Both the position numbers and the translations under genes were made by a program. A stretch of DNA of 64,000 nt, taken from a bacterium (GTDB lineage: Bacteria; SZUA-79; Acidulodesulfobacterales; Acidulodesulfobacteraceae). Where the stretch lies: the NCBI GenBank assembly GCA_021818985.1, contig JAKASO010000004.1, positions 34,872 through 98,871 of the forward strand, read 5' to 3'. Positions 35,741-44,630 of this stretch are shown piece after piece. Within the stretch, counting starts at the first letter, position 1. Each line of letters starts with the position of its first letter. The notes below the pieces were generated by a model. The model worked only from the letters and a program-made list of their open reading frames with translations, was not told the origin of the DNA and did not search any database.

Positions 35741-36517
35741 ATGAAGATCTTATCTACAAAGGCTTTTATAGTTTCGATGAAAAAAATGAATGAGGCAGAT
35801 TTGCTCATAAATTATATTACGGAAGATTACGGCAGAATCACCTGTTTTGCCAATAATGCAAGGAAAAGCAGAAAAAGATTCTTAGGAAAGCTCGAACCTG
35901 CTATGCTTACCAATATCAAATTTTATGAAAAAAATGGAATATCGTTAAATATTCTTTATGAAGCCGACATTATCGAAGATTATAAAAATATTAGAAAAAA
36001 TGTAGATATATACATATCTATAACGAAAATTATCGAGATAACAAAAGTATTATGCCAGGAACGGGACAATAACCATGGTATTTTTAATCTAATCAGAGCA
36101 GTTTTTTCAAGTTTAAATTCTATTGAGCCGGACAATAGCACGCCTTTCAGTCATGAGGGCGCGATCTTGAAACATGAGCTTTATTTCATCTCGAATGTTT
36201 TAAAATTCGGCGGCATATTTCCAAATTTTACAAGTTGCACCCTGTGTTCAAAAAAGAATTACGATAGGACGTTTCTTTTCAGCATGAAACGCGGCGGAGT
36301 AGTATGTGGGGATTGCGCAAGAACTATTGAAGCGATAAGCCTTCCAGTTAATTTTATTAACCTTTCCGGTCTTATGATCAGGTCGGATCCCACTATTCTC
36401 AAAAAATTAACGGTTAATGACAGCATGCTTAAAAACTGTGTTTCGTTTCTGGAGGATTTTTTGTCGTTTTATACGGGTAAAGTATTCAATTCGTTTTTAA
36501 CGGGCATCGGTGCCTGA
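35741..36517 (+). CDS. recO: DNA repair protein RecO
   Basis: 258 residues. N-terminal OB-fold (KAFIVSMKKMNEADLLINYIT, KLEPAMLTNIKFYE), then a helical domain with a zinc-knuckle (CTLCSKK and CGDC). RecO anneals single strands and loads RecA with RecR in recombinational repair. It starts one base after the SMR-like gene's stop codon, so translation is probably coupled. Confidence 0.92.
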   Translation: MKILSTKAFIVSMKKMNEADLLINYITEDYGRITCFANNARKSRKRFLGKLEPAMLTNIKFYEKNGISLNILYEADIIEDYKNIRKNVDIYISITKIIEITKVLCQERDNNHGIFNLIRAVFSSLNSIEPDNSTPFSHEGAILKHELYFISNVLKFGGIFPNFTSCTLCSKKNYDRTFLFSMKRGGVVCGDCARTIEAISLPVNFINLSGLMIRSDPTILKKLTVNDSMLKNCVSFLEDFLSFYTGKVFNSFLTGIGA

Positions 36518-36592
36518 TATATTTGATATGTTTATTACAATCGCATTATTATCATTATTATTTTATTTTTATTGTATTGAATTAGGACGTAT

Positions 36593-38035
36593 ATGGAAAA
36601 TGTAAATATTAACGATATCTTAAGAAAATTTCCAAAAATGCAGGTTATTCTTGAAGATAAAGCGGTCGCCAAATTGGTAAAGGAGTTTTCTTACGATTTA
36701 GTCAAAGAAAAATTAAATGAATTATTAATTTCTGAAAAAGAAAAAGTAAAGGGCATGATTCTTTCCGGCGCTATGCCCGAAGGCGATATTTTTGAGGCTG
36801 GCCATTTTTTAAAACTTCTGGAGGGTTTTTTTGCCGGCGGGCTTACATATAGCCTTAAAAGGGTTATAAACGGAACGGGCGTTGTAGTTCATACTAACTT
36901 AGGCAGGTCTATCCTGCCTAAATCTGCAATTAAAAATGTCGAAAAAATCTCGTCATCTTATTCTAATCTTGAATTTAATTTAGAGGCCGGAAAAAGAGGG
37001 AAGAGGCACTCCCATGTGGAATATCTGCTTAAAAAGATACTGTTTTGCGAAAGCGCCGTTGTTGTGAACAATAATGCTGCCGCCGTGTTTATAGCGCTGA
37101 ACAGCTTTGCCTCCGGTGAAAAAAAAGAGGTGATAGTATCAAGGGGAGAGCTCATAGAAATAGGAGGATCTTTCAGGATACCGGATATTATGAAGGCATC
37201 GGGGGTCAAGCTAATAGAAGTGGGAACTACAAACAAAACCAAGCCTGCCGATTACGAGGTAAATATAAACGGCAATACCGCCCTTTTGTTAAAGGTCCAC
37301 CGCAGTAATTTCAGAATGACCGGTTTTGTGCAGGAGGTTAACCCTCTTGAAATTGTCGAGATAGGGAAAAAATATGGTATTCCTGTTATGGAAGATCTTG
37401 GTTCCGGAAGTTTTGTCAATCTGGAAAAGTTCGGACTGCCTTTTGAACCTACCGCTCAGGAAGTTGTTGCTTCCGGAGTGGATATTGTAACTTTCAGCGG
37501 GGATAAACTTCTTGGCGGTCCACAGGCAGGCATTATTGCGGGCAAAAATGAATATATCGAACCGGTTTCGAAAAACCCGCTGGGCAGGGCATTTAGAATA
37601 GACAAAATGACCCTTTCGGCTTTAGAGGCTGTCCTTTTTGAGTATCTTGACCTAAATAAAGCCTTAAAAACGATTCCCACCCTTTTTTTACTTTCGCAGG
37701 ACTTGTCTGAAATAAAAAAAAAGGGATCAAGACTTTTAAATAAAATTAAAAAACTTGATGAAATGTTAAAATATATGTATAATTTTAAAATAATACAGGA
37801 TCATAGTATTGTAGGCGGTGGCGCTATGCCGGATTATGAGCTTGATACCTTCTGTCTAAGTATAAAACACTCGAATTTTAATGCCCATAAATTAAGCGAA
37901 CTGTTTCGCATTCAAAAGATTCCGCTTATTGGCAGGATCAAGAATGAGGAGTTTTTAATAGATTTGAGAACTGTTCTGGATGACGATATAAACGATATAA
38001 TATATAATATTATATCCGTTTCAAAGATGTCATAA
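36593..38035 (+). CDS. selA: L-seryl-tRNA(Sec) selenium transferase
   Basis: 480 residues, PLP-dependent. It converts Ser-tRNA(Sec) to Sec-tRNA(Sec) using selenophosphate. Characteristic features are RVINGTGVVVHTNLGRS (about 90-106), YSNLEFNLEAGKRGKRHSH, VNNNAAAVFIALN and the PLP lysine in FSGDKLLGGPQAG (Lys 305). selD lies 5.5 kb downstream on the same strand. selB and tRNA-Sec are not in the window. This shows the organism can make selenocysteine. Confidence 0.97.
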   Translation: MENVNINDILRKFPKMQVILEDKAVAKLVKEFSYDLVKEKLNELLISEKEKVKGMILSGAMPEGDIFEAGHFLKLLEGFFAGGLTYSLKRVINGTGVVVHTNLGRSILPKSAIKNVEKISSSYSNLEFNLEAGKRGKRHSHVEYLLKKILFCESAVVVNNNAAAVFIALNSFASGEKKEVIVSRGELIEIGGSFRIPDIMKASGVKLIEVGTTNKTKPADYEVNINGNTALLLKVHRSNFRMTGFVQEVNPLEIVEIGKKYGIPVMEDLGSGSFVNLEKFGLPFEPTAQEVVASGVDIVTFSGDKLLGGPQAGIIAGKNEYIEPVSKNPLGRAFRIDKMTLSALEAVLFEYLDLNKALKTIPTLFLLSQDLSEIKKKGSRLLNKIKKLDEMLKYMYNFKIIQDHSIVGGGAMPDYELDTFCLSIKHSNFNAHKLSELFRIQKIPLIGRIKNEEFLIDLRTVLDDDINDIIYNIISVSKMS

Positions 38036-38056
38036 ACGGACACTTGCAGAAAATAT

Positions 38057-38101
38057 TATATATCTATTATTACATATCTAATCTATATATCTATATCTAT
38101 T
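38057..38101. repeat. ATATCTAT-type repeats in the selA-HNH spacer
   Basis: Several copies of a TATCTAT-like unit occur in tandem with small interruptions. No gene is seen in this 163-bp spacer, and I specifically looked for a tRNA-Sec without finding one. Confidence 0.5.
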
Positions 38102-38198
38102 GACTGCTTAGTAGCCGCGGCGTGCAAAAAAAAGTTAATTAATGATCAAACCTAATGATTAAATTATTTTTAAATTAAGGTGATAAGAACGGTTTTTT

Positions 38199-38795
38199 AT
38201 GCTGTCTTCAAGTGTTTTGGTTTTAAATAAGTCTTTTTTGCCGGTTCACGTAACATCGCTTAAAAGAGCGCTGATCCTATTTTATCAGGGTATTGCCAGA
38301 GCCGTTGATGAAAATTACAGGACATTTACATTTGAATCGTGGCAGGATGTTGCCGTAAGCAGGAACGATCATGCCATAGGGCTGGTTGACAGGTTGATCA
38401 GAGCGCCGAGAGTGATAATTCTTATGAATTACGATAAACTGCCTAAAAGATACATTAAATTTTCAAGGGCAAATATATTTTTAAGAGATAAAAACAGATG
38501 TCAATACTGCGGAAAAGAATTTAAAAAAAGCGAACTTAACTTAGATCATGTTGTTCCGCGGACAAAAGGCGGCATATCTGCATGGGAAAATGTCGTTTGC
38601 AGCTGCATCCTGTGCAACAGGATTAAAGGTGGCAGAACTCCCGAAGAAGCTGGTATGAAGCTTGTCAGAAAACCCAAAAAACCAGAATGGTCCCCATATT
38701 ATCATATCTCTTTCGCCAATGTAATGCACAAAGAATGGATGCCGTTTTTAAATCTTGTAGATAACGCTTATTGGCATGTGGAACTTGAGGAATAA
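38199..38795 (+). CDS. HNH endonuclease-domain protein
   Basis: 198 residues. An N-terminal region of about 95 residues of unknown role (SSSVLVLNKSFLPVHVTSLK) precedes an HNH domain: zinc pair CQYC (101-104), the core LDHVVPRTKGG with Asp116/His117, WENVVCSC and CILCN. This architecture is widespread as a stand-alone bacterial HNH family of unclear role. It precedes mlaE by 6 bp. Active-site residues look intact, so nuclease activity is likely, but the target is unknown. Confidence 0.88.
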   Translation: MLSSSVLVLNKSFLPVHVTSLKRALILFYQGIARAVDENYRTFTFESWQDVAVSRNDHAIGLVDRLIRAPRVIILMNYDKLPKRYIKFSRANIFLRDKNRCQYCGKEFKKSELNLDHVVPRTKGGISAWENVVCSCILCNRIKGGRTPEEAGMKLVRKPKKPEWSPYYHISFANVMHKEWMPFLNLVDNAYWHVELEE

Positions 38796-38801
38796 GCCGT
38801 A

Positions 38802-39593
38802 ATGGAAACTTTAATGGGAACTCTATTAGATTACTTTGGAATGATTGGTTCTGAAGTGATCTATATTATCAACGAACTGGGCGCAATAATAATCTATCTA
38901 TGGGAATCATTTTTATCTATTTTCAGGTTTTCCATTAATTTTAAAAACCTCGTTGATCAAATGGCATTTATCGGTGTAGATTCCTTTTATATTATTAGTT
39001 TAACCGGACTTTTTACGGGAATGGTTCTTTCTTTGCAGTCTTATTACTTTACAAAAATGTTAGACGTTACTTCTATGATTGGTCCTGCTGTCGCGCTTTC
39101 TATGACAAGGGAACTCGGTCCAGTTCTTACCGCTCTTATGATCACGGCAAGATGCGGTTCTTCTATGGCTTCCGAAATTGGAGCGATGAAAGTTACGGAG
39201 CAGATTGATGCTTTAGAGGTCATGGCGGTTGATCCATTTTATTTTCTTACGGTGCCGAGGGTGCTTGCTTCTGTGATAATGCTTCCTATAATGACGGTAT
39301 TATGCTCACTATTCGGTATTATCGGCGGGTATATAGTTTATGGATATTTTATGGGCCTGAACAAAATAACTTATATCAACGGGATCTATCAATATATTAA
39401 ATTAGGTGACATATATAACGGACTGCTAAAAGCCGCCATTTTTGGCATTATATTTTCTACTATCAGCACGTTTAAAGGTTTTACTACTTCCGGTGGCTCA
39501 AAAGGCGTAGGGCGTTCAACGACCCAGGCAGTTGTTTTAAGTTCTATTTATATTTTGTTTGCCGACTATATTCTTACCTCCATTCTGTTTTGA
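38802..39593 (+). CDS. mlaE: phospholipid-transport ABC permease MlaE
   Basis: 263 residues with the MlaE/YrbE permease pattern: an N-terminal interfacial helix, then FTGMVLSLQSYYF, SMTRELGPVLTALMITARCGSSMASEIGAMKVTEQIDAL (split here only in description) and GVGRSTTQAVV at the C-terminus. It is the inner-membrane part of an MCE lipid transport system with the ATPase and MCE protein encoded next. Confidence 0.95.
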   Translation: METLMGTLLDYFGMIGSEVIYIINELGAIIIYLWESFLSIFRFSINFKNLVDQMAFIGVDSFYIISLTGLFTGMVLSLQSYYFTKMLDVTSMIGPAVALSMTRELGPVLTALMITARCGSSMASEIGAMKVTEQIDALEVMAVDPFYFLTVPRVLASVIMLPIMTVLCSLFGIIGGYIVYGYFMGLNKITYINGIYQYIKLGDIYNGLLKAAIFGIIFSTISTFKGFTTSGGSKGVGRSTTQAVVLSSIYILFADYILTSILF

Positions 39594-39669
39594 CATGATA
39601 ATATCAAATGGATATAATCGAAAATATATCAATATATAATATAACTATATAACTATTGTGACTATTTAT

Positions 39670-39691
39670 TGTATAGTAACTGTATAGTAAC
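39670..39691. repeat. 11-bp tandem duplication upstream of mlaF
   Basis: TGTATAGTAAC occurs twice back to back (39670-39680, 39681-39691) in the mlaE-mlaF spacer. This AT-rich spacer (39594-39698) shows no gene and no obvious ribosome binding site. Confidence 0.7.
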
Positions 39692-39698
39692 TTACTTT

Positions 39699-40472
39699 AT
39701 GGTTGTCTTAGAAAATATTTGTAAATCTTTTGACGGCGCTGAAGTTTTAAAGAATCTTAATATAAATTTTGACGATAAAAAGATTACGGTCGTAATAGGA
39801 AGGAGCGGCTGCGGAAAAACCATTATGCTCAAACATATTCTGGGGCTTGTTAAGCCAGATTCCGGAAGAGTACTTATTGACGGAGTTGATTTAAATGCCA
39901 TAGATAGAAAAGAACTTAACGAGTTAAGAAAAAAATTCGGGATGGTATTTCAGGGCGGAGCCCTGTTCGATTCCCTAAATATATTTGAAAATGTTGCTTT
40001 CCCTTTAAGGCAACATTTTAAGACAGTATTCCCTTTAAAACAACATGCAGAATTAAGGGAGAGTGAAATTAAAAAACGGGTGTTATTAAAATTGGACGAG
40101 GTGGGTCTTCGCAATAGTGAATATAAAATGCCCGCTGAAATTTCCGGTGGAATGATGAAAAGGGTTGCGGTTGCGCGGGCTCTGATTCTTGAGCCAGAAA
40201 TCGTTCTATTTGATGAACCCACAACGGGTCTTGATCCTATAATGTCGGATGTTATAAATAATCTTATAATTTCAACGCAGAGAAAATTTAAACATACCTG
40301 CATAGTCATTAGCCACAACATTGCAGAAGCATATAAAATCGGCGATTCTATAGCAATGCTTTATGACGGGGCTATAATAGAAATAGGCGACGTTGAAGTC
40401 TTTAAGCATTCCGAAAATCCGATCATCAGACAATTTGTATCCGGCAGCATGACCGGACCTATAGCCATTTGA
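39699..40472 (+). CDS. mlaF: phospholipid-transport ABC ATPase MlaF
   Basis: About 257 residues. Walker A is GRSGCGKT, the Q-loop region GMVFQGGALFDSLNIFENV is typical of MlaF, the signature is ISGGMMKRVAVARAL, and Walker B is IVLFDEPTTGLDP. The ATG at 39699 gives the family's normal N-terminus (MVVLENICKSF); a TTG at 39669 is also in frame. It has an extra charged segment (about 95-120) after the Q-loop. Confidence 0.94.
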   Translation: MVVLENICKSFDGAEVLKNLNINFDDKKITVVIGRSGCGKTIMLKHILGLVKPDSGRVLIDGVDLNAIDRKELNELRKKFGMVFQGGALFDSLNIFENVAFPLRQHFKTVFPLKQHAELRESEIKKRVLLKLDEVGLRNSEYKMPAEISGGMMKRVAVARALILEPEIVLFDEPTTGLDPIMSDVINNLIISTQRKFKHTCIVISHNIAEAYKIGDSIAMLYDGAIIEIGDVEVFKHSENPIIRQFVSGSMTGPIAI

Positions 40473-40484
40473 TAATTATGCGCT

Positions 40485-42023
40485 ATGAAATTTAGCAAAG
40501 AAACCAAAGTAGGTATTTTTACGGTAATCGTAATTATTATACTCGTGTATTTTTCCTTTAAAATAGGCAAAATCGGGATATTTAAGCCTCCGACATATAC
40601 GATCTCGACTTATTTCAAATCGGCTAGCGGTATAGGAACGGGAACTGTTGTTACGATGGCCGGCATAAAAATAGGAAGGGTAAGTGAAATAAAATTAGAA
40701 AACGGAGAGGCGAGGGTTTACATGAATATAAATTCACGTTATAAAGTATATCCCTCGTATGTTGCCTCTATACAATCTATGAGCCTTCTGGGCGGAAATT
40801 ATATTTCTATAACGCCGGTTCATAATTACACCAATAATAGTAATAATTTGATTAAAGAAAACGAGGTTATTAAAAGTATCCCCCCCCAGGATATGTCCCA
40901 TCTTATCCGAAAGTTTTCCAATACCGCAAGCAATCTGGAAAAGGTAGCTAAATCCTTAAGAAATACTATCGGAACGAAAAGCGGACAAAAAAACATAAAA
41001 GCAACCATTGCCAGTATTGCGCATCTTTCCGAGAATTTAAACAGGCTTGTGTATTTAAATCAGAAAAATTTTAATATCATGATGACTAATTTTGCCGGTT
41101 TTTCCAAAACTTTAAATAGCCTTACCGTTAGAAACAATGCAGCTTTAGCAAGGACTATCCGCAACTTTAAGGATATTTCCGATAACTTGAGGCAGGAGCT
41201 TCCAGCTATTACCTCAAATATAAAAGTTATTTCGGGTAATTTAAAGAACGTTATGGTCAAAAACAGGCATAACATTAACGAAAGCCTTAAGAATATAAGT
41301 AAAGACTCAAAGAAACTTCAGCTTACTTTAAATCAGATATATGGAATTTCTTCAAAAATCAATGAAGGCAAGGGAACTATCGGCAAGCTTGTGAACAAAA
41401 GTTCGGTTTACAGGAACTTAAACGGCTCCTTAAAAGGAGTTAATGCCATTGTAGGCGGGATAAATAGTCTTAAAATAAAAATGGATATGAGTTCCGAATA
41501 TCTTATGTATTATAGCGGATCGCTTTCCGAGGTGAATGTAAAACTTCAGCCCTCCCCCAGCTATTATCTTAAAATAGGGGTTGCCTCCACGCCTATGAAT
41601 TACGGTAATTCTTTTAAGGAAACGCAAACAACGACTTATACGACTAATTATCCCCCTTCCGGACAGTTCTATCCGCCGAGCGTTACTACCAATACGACGC
41701 AATATACAAGTTCTAACGCCATAAAGTTTAATTTAGAAATAGCCAGAAGTTTCTATAACTTTACTCTTCTTGCCGGGCTTATGTATTCAACCGGCGGAAT
41801 AGGGGTTGACTATTATGTTCCCGGTACAAGTAGAAATCTTAAGCTTTATGCAAGGGCTTTCGGTTTCAGTTCCGGTAACGGTGGCGCCAGCGCTCATGTT
41901 AACGCGGGCATAAGTTATACATTTTTTAGACACTTATTTATAAATACCGGATATGATGATATATTTAGCAAATATAACAAAAGGTCTATTTTTATAGGCG
42001 GCGGTATAAAATTTTCAAACTAA
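40485..42023 (+). CDS. mlaD: MCE-domain protein MlaD with C-terminal outer-membrane-barrel-like domain
   Basis: 512 residues. An N-terminal membrane anchor (about 9-26) is followed by the MCE domain (about 40-125, GIGTGTVVTMAGIKIGRVSEI, SLLGGNYISI). A long helical region (about 135-330) follows, rich in LSENLNRL-type heptads and ending EGKGTIGKLVNKSSVYRNL. The last 170 residues look like a beta-barrel (amphipathic strands, NAGISYTFFRHLFINTGYDD, GGGIKF). Standard MlaD is about 180 residues. This layout could bridge inner and outer membranes in one chain. It follows mlaF by 12 bp. Confidence 0.85.
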   Translation: MKFSKETKVGIFTVIVIIILVYFSFKIGKIGIFKPPTYTISTYFKSASGIGTGTVVTMAGIKIGRVSEIKLENGEARVYMNINSRYKVYPSYVASIQSMSLLGGNYISITPVHNYTNNSNNLIKENEVIKSIPPQDMSHLIRKFSNTASNLEKVAKSLRNTIGTKSGQKNIKATIASIAHLSENLNRLVYLNQKNFNIMMTNFAGFSKTLNSLTVRNNAALARTIRNFKDISDNLRQELPAITSNIKVISGNLKNVMVKNRHNINESLKNISKDSKKLQLTLNQIYGISSKINEGKGTIGKLVNKSSVYRNLNGSLKGVNAIVGGINSLKIKMDMSSEYLMYYSGSLSEVNVKLQPSPSYYLKIGVASTPMNYGNSFKETQTTTYTTNYPPSGQFYPPSVTTNTTQYTSSNAIKFNLEIARSFYNFTLLAGLMYSTGGIGVDYYVPGTSRNLKLYARAFGFSSGNGGASAHVNAGISYTFFRHLFINTGYDDIFSKYNKRSIFIGGGIKFSN

Positions 42024-42048
42024 AGACCTTATATAGTATATTTCAAAT

Positions 42049-43110
42049 ATGACATCAAAAAAATACAAACTTACTTCGATAACGAGCGCCCATGGCTGAG
42101 GCTGCAAATTGGGTCCGGAGGACCTTTCTTCGATTATTGATAATTTGCCGGTGCCGCATAATGAAAATGTTCTTGTAGGCTTCGGTTATAAAGATGATGC
42201 CGGTATTTACAAGATTAGTGATGATAAATGTCTTATTCAGACGGTTGATTTTTTTACGCCCGTCGTAGACGATCCCTACACCTTCGGTCAGATAGCGGCT
42301 GCCAATGCTTTATCCGATGTATATGCGATGGGCGGCAAACCGATAACAGCTCTAAATATCGCATGTTTTCCGATTAATAATATAGACAAGGAGGTTTTTA
42401 AAGAGATACTCTTAGGCGGACTCGACAAAATTAGTGAATCAGGAACGGCATTGCTCGGCGGACATTCGGTTGACGATAAAGAGCTTAAATACGGCTTAAG
42501 CGTTACGGGTATATGCGGTATTAATGAGGTATATTCTAATCAAGGCGCAAGGCAGGGGGATATTCTTTATCTGACAAAGAAGCTCGGCACGGGGTTCGTG
42601 ATAAGTGCAATATCTTCCGATTTTCTTACGCCATTTGTATTAAAGGAGGCTTCCGAATCTATGGCAAAACTAAATAAAATAGCTTCGGAAATAGCCGTAT
42701 CATTAAAAGCTCCGAATGCCGTGACGGACATTACTGGTTTTGGGCTTATAGGACATACGTATGAAATGATGAGCGCAAGTCAAATGTCATGTGAGATTAG
42801 CTTAAGCAAGCTTCCGTTGATAGAAGGTATGGTAGATCTTATTGAAAAAGGGATATGTCCGGCAGGAACAAAACGTAACAGGAGCTATTTTTCACGGTTT
42901 ATTTCCATTGTGGAAAATACCGATAAAAGCCTATTATGGTCTGCGTTCGGGGCAGAAACGTCTGGCGGTCTTTTATTGTCGGTGCCGGAAAGTAAAGCAG
43001 ACAGGCTTGAGCGCTCCTTTAAAGAAAAGGGAGAGTTTTTGACTCAGGTTGGCAGGGTTACGAACGCAAATAAAAAGGGACAAAACACTTTTATCCGCAT
43101 TATTAAATAA
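42049..43110 (+). CDS. selD: selenophosphate synthetase containing selenocysteine
   Basis: 353 residues when the UGA at 42097-42099 is read as Sec. The N-terminus from ATG 42049 includes TSAHG-U-GCKLGPEDL; U17 and K20 match the catalytic Cys17/Lys20 of E. coli SelD. Downstream are DDAGIYKISDD, QTVDFFTPVVDDPYTFGQIAAANALSDVYAMGG in pieces and GGHSVDD. Without Sec decoding the frame would begin only after the active site. A hairpin follows the UGA. It makes selenophosphate for selA. It starts 25 bp after mlaD. Confidence 0.93.
42106..42127 (+). promoter_or_regulatory. SECIS-like hairpin in selD
   Basis: GGTCC (42112-42116) pairs with GGACC (42120-42124) around the loop GGA. AAA (42106-42108) can pair with TTT (42125-42127) leaving a UUG bulge. 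The loop starts 18 nt past the UGA codon, within the range for bacterial SECIS elements, and begins with G. Confidence 0.65.
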
Positions 43111-43226
43111 TTATATATAGTTATATATAATATAAATAATAATATAAATATAAATAATCATAAATAACTAATTAATTAAATATTTTATTTGGCTATAATA
43201 TATATAAGAATTATAATAATAAATAT
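43111..43226. repeat. AT-only repeats in the selD-ASKHA spacer
   Basis: Units such as TTATATATAG/TTATATATAA and TATAAATAA repeat in this 116-bp spacer. No gene seen. Confidence 0.45.
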
Positions 43227-44489
43227 ATGGCATTAAAATATTCTTTGGGATTTGATCTTGGAACGACGACGGTTGCATCTGTTTTGATTGATAATGTAAA
43301 AAATGCCGTAATCGGACAAAAAAGTGTTTTAAACCTTCAATATCCGGATCTGGGAACCGATTCTATAAAAAGGATACAAAGCGGTCTTGACGATATATCT
43401 GTGATAAAATTACAGGAAAAGGCAATCTTAACGTTAAATTTGTTAATCGAGCATTTTGAAAACAATTTTAATATTAATCCAGGTGAGGTGGGTTGGATAG
43501 CTATTGCCGGAAATACCGTTATGGAAATGGCTTTATGCGGCTATCCGCTTATATGCATGTCAAAGCCTCCGTATAAACCTACTTCCGATATAATCTTTCC
43601 TAAAAAATCTAACGAACTTCATTTTTTAGATGCAAAAAATGCAAGGCTTTTTATTTTTCCTGTTTTGTCTGGTTTTGTCGGCGGCGATGTTGTTTCATCT
43701 ATATATTATCTTAATATTCATAAAAGCGGTAAGCCTGTTTTTTTTGCCGATTTTGGAACCAATGTAGAGATCGTTATAGGCAATAAAGATAAGATCTTTA
43801 CCACTTCTGCTCCAGCCGGTCCCGCATTTGAAGGCGGCAACATACGTTTCGGCATGACGGCAAAAGATTCCGCCATCTATTCCATTGATTTAAAAAACGG
43901 CGTTTTTGGTATAAACACTATCGGTTCAAGAACGCCCGAAGGAATATGCGGAAGCGGAATAATTGATCTTATCGCTTCGCTTTTACGTGAAAAAATTATA
44001 GACAAAAATGGCCGGATATTGCCTCCGGAATTAATAGATACTGAAAGTTATTCTGTAGTGGTTCCGGAAAAAGACGGCAATCAAAATGAAATCGTAGTTT
44101 ACAGGGACAGCATTACCGATATAAGATTTTATCAGGATGATGTCCGGCAGTTCCAGTTTGCAAAATCCGCCGTTAAGTCTGCCGCGGAAATAATTCTTGA
44201 GAAGTTTAAGCTCTCTGTCGAGGACGACTTCGATGTTTATATCTCAGGGTCGTTCGGAAGCTACATAAAACCGGAAAATGTAGATATCGTTGATATTTTT
44301 CCGTTCAAAGGGAAAAATATCGGCTTTATTATGGACAGCGTCCTGCTTGGCTGTGGAAAATACCTGCTTAGTTCCAAAGGCGGGCGCAAGAAAGATATAT
44401 CCGTTATTATGGATATTTCCAAGAACTTTCCCTTTTCGGGCAGCAAACTTTTTGAAAAGCATTTTATTAAAAATATGGTTTGGCAGTAA
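43227..44489 (+). CDS. ASKHA-domain ATPase related to corrinoid-protein activators (RACE/DUF4445 type)
   Basis: 420 residues. The sequence begins with an actin-like phosphate-1 motif (LGFDLGTTTVASVLID). It also has IAGNTVMEMALCGYP, a second phosphate motif FFADFGTNVEIVIG, SAPAGPAFEGGNIRFGM, GICGSGIIDLI and DDVRQFQFAKSAVKSAAEI. These match the C-terminal domain of reductive activators of corrinoid enzymes (RamA/RACo). The ferredoxin domain of full-length activators is missing. A role in reactivating MetH or another corrinoid protein is inferred. It lies 116 bp after selD. Confidence 0.8.
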   Translation: MALKYSLGFDLGTTTVASVLIDNVKNAVIGQKSVLNLQYPDLGTDSIKRIQSGLDDISVIKLQEKAILTLNLLIEHFENNFNINPGEVGWIAIAGNTVMEMALCGYPLICMSKPPYKPTSDIIFPKKSNELHFLDAKNARLFIFPVLSGFVGGDVVSSIYYLNIHKSGKPVFFADFGTNVEIVIGNKDKIFTTSAPAGPAFEGGNIRFGMTAKDSAIYSIDLKNGVFGINTIGSRTPEGICGSGIIDLIASLLREKIIDKNGRILPPELIDTESYSVVVPEKDGNQNEIVVYRDSITDIRFYQDDVRQFQFAKSAVKSAAEIILEKFKLSVEDDFDVYISGSFGSYIKPENVDIVDIFPFKGKNIGFIMDSVLLGCGKYLLSSKGGRKKDISVIMDISKNFPFSGSKLFEKHFIKNMVWQ

Positions 44490-44630
44490 AATAATTTATT
44501 TACAAGATTAGATTAATTATTTCTTTTCCGTATAATTAGGGTATAATATTTCTATCTTAATTTTTATTTATTTTTTTTGTAAGGCGCAAAATTTTGTAAA
44601 TACAAATAATACAAATAAAAATAAAGAAAA

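Noticed and set aside
36518..38198. tRNA-Sec or selB next to selA
   Set aside because: The flanking spacers contain no cloverleaf and no additional frame; these genes must be elsewhere.
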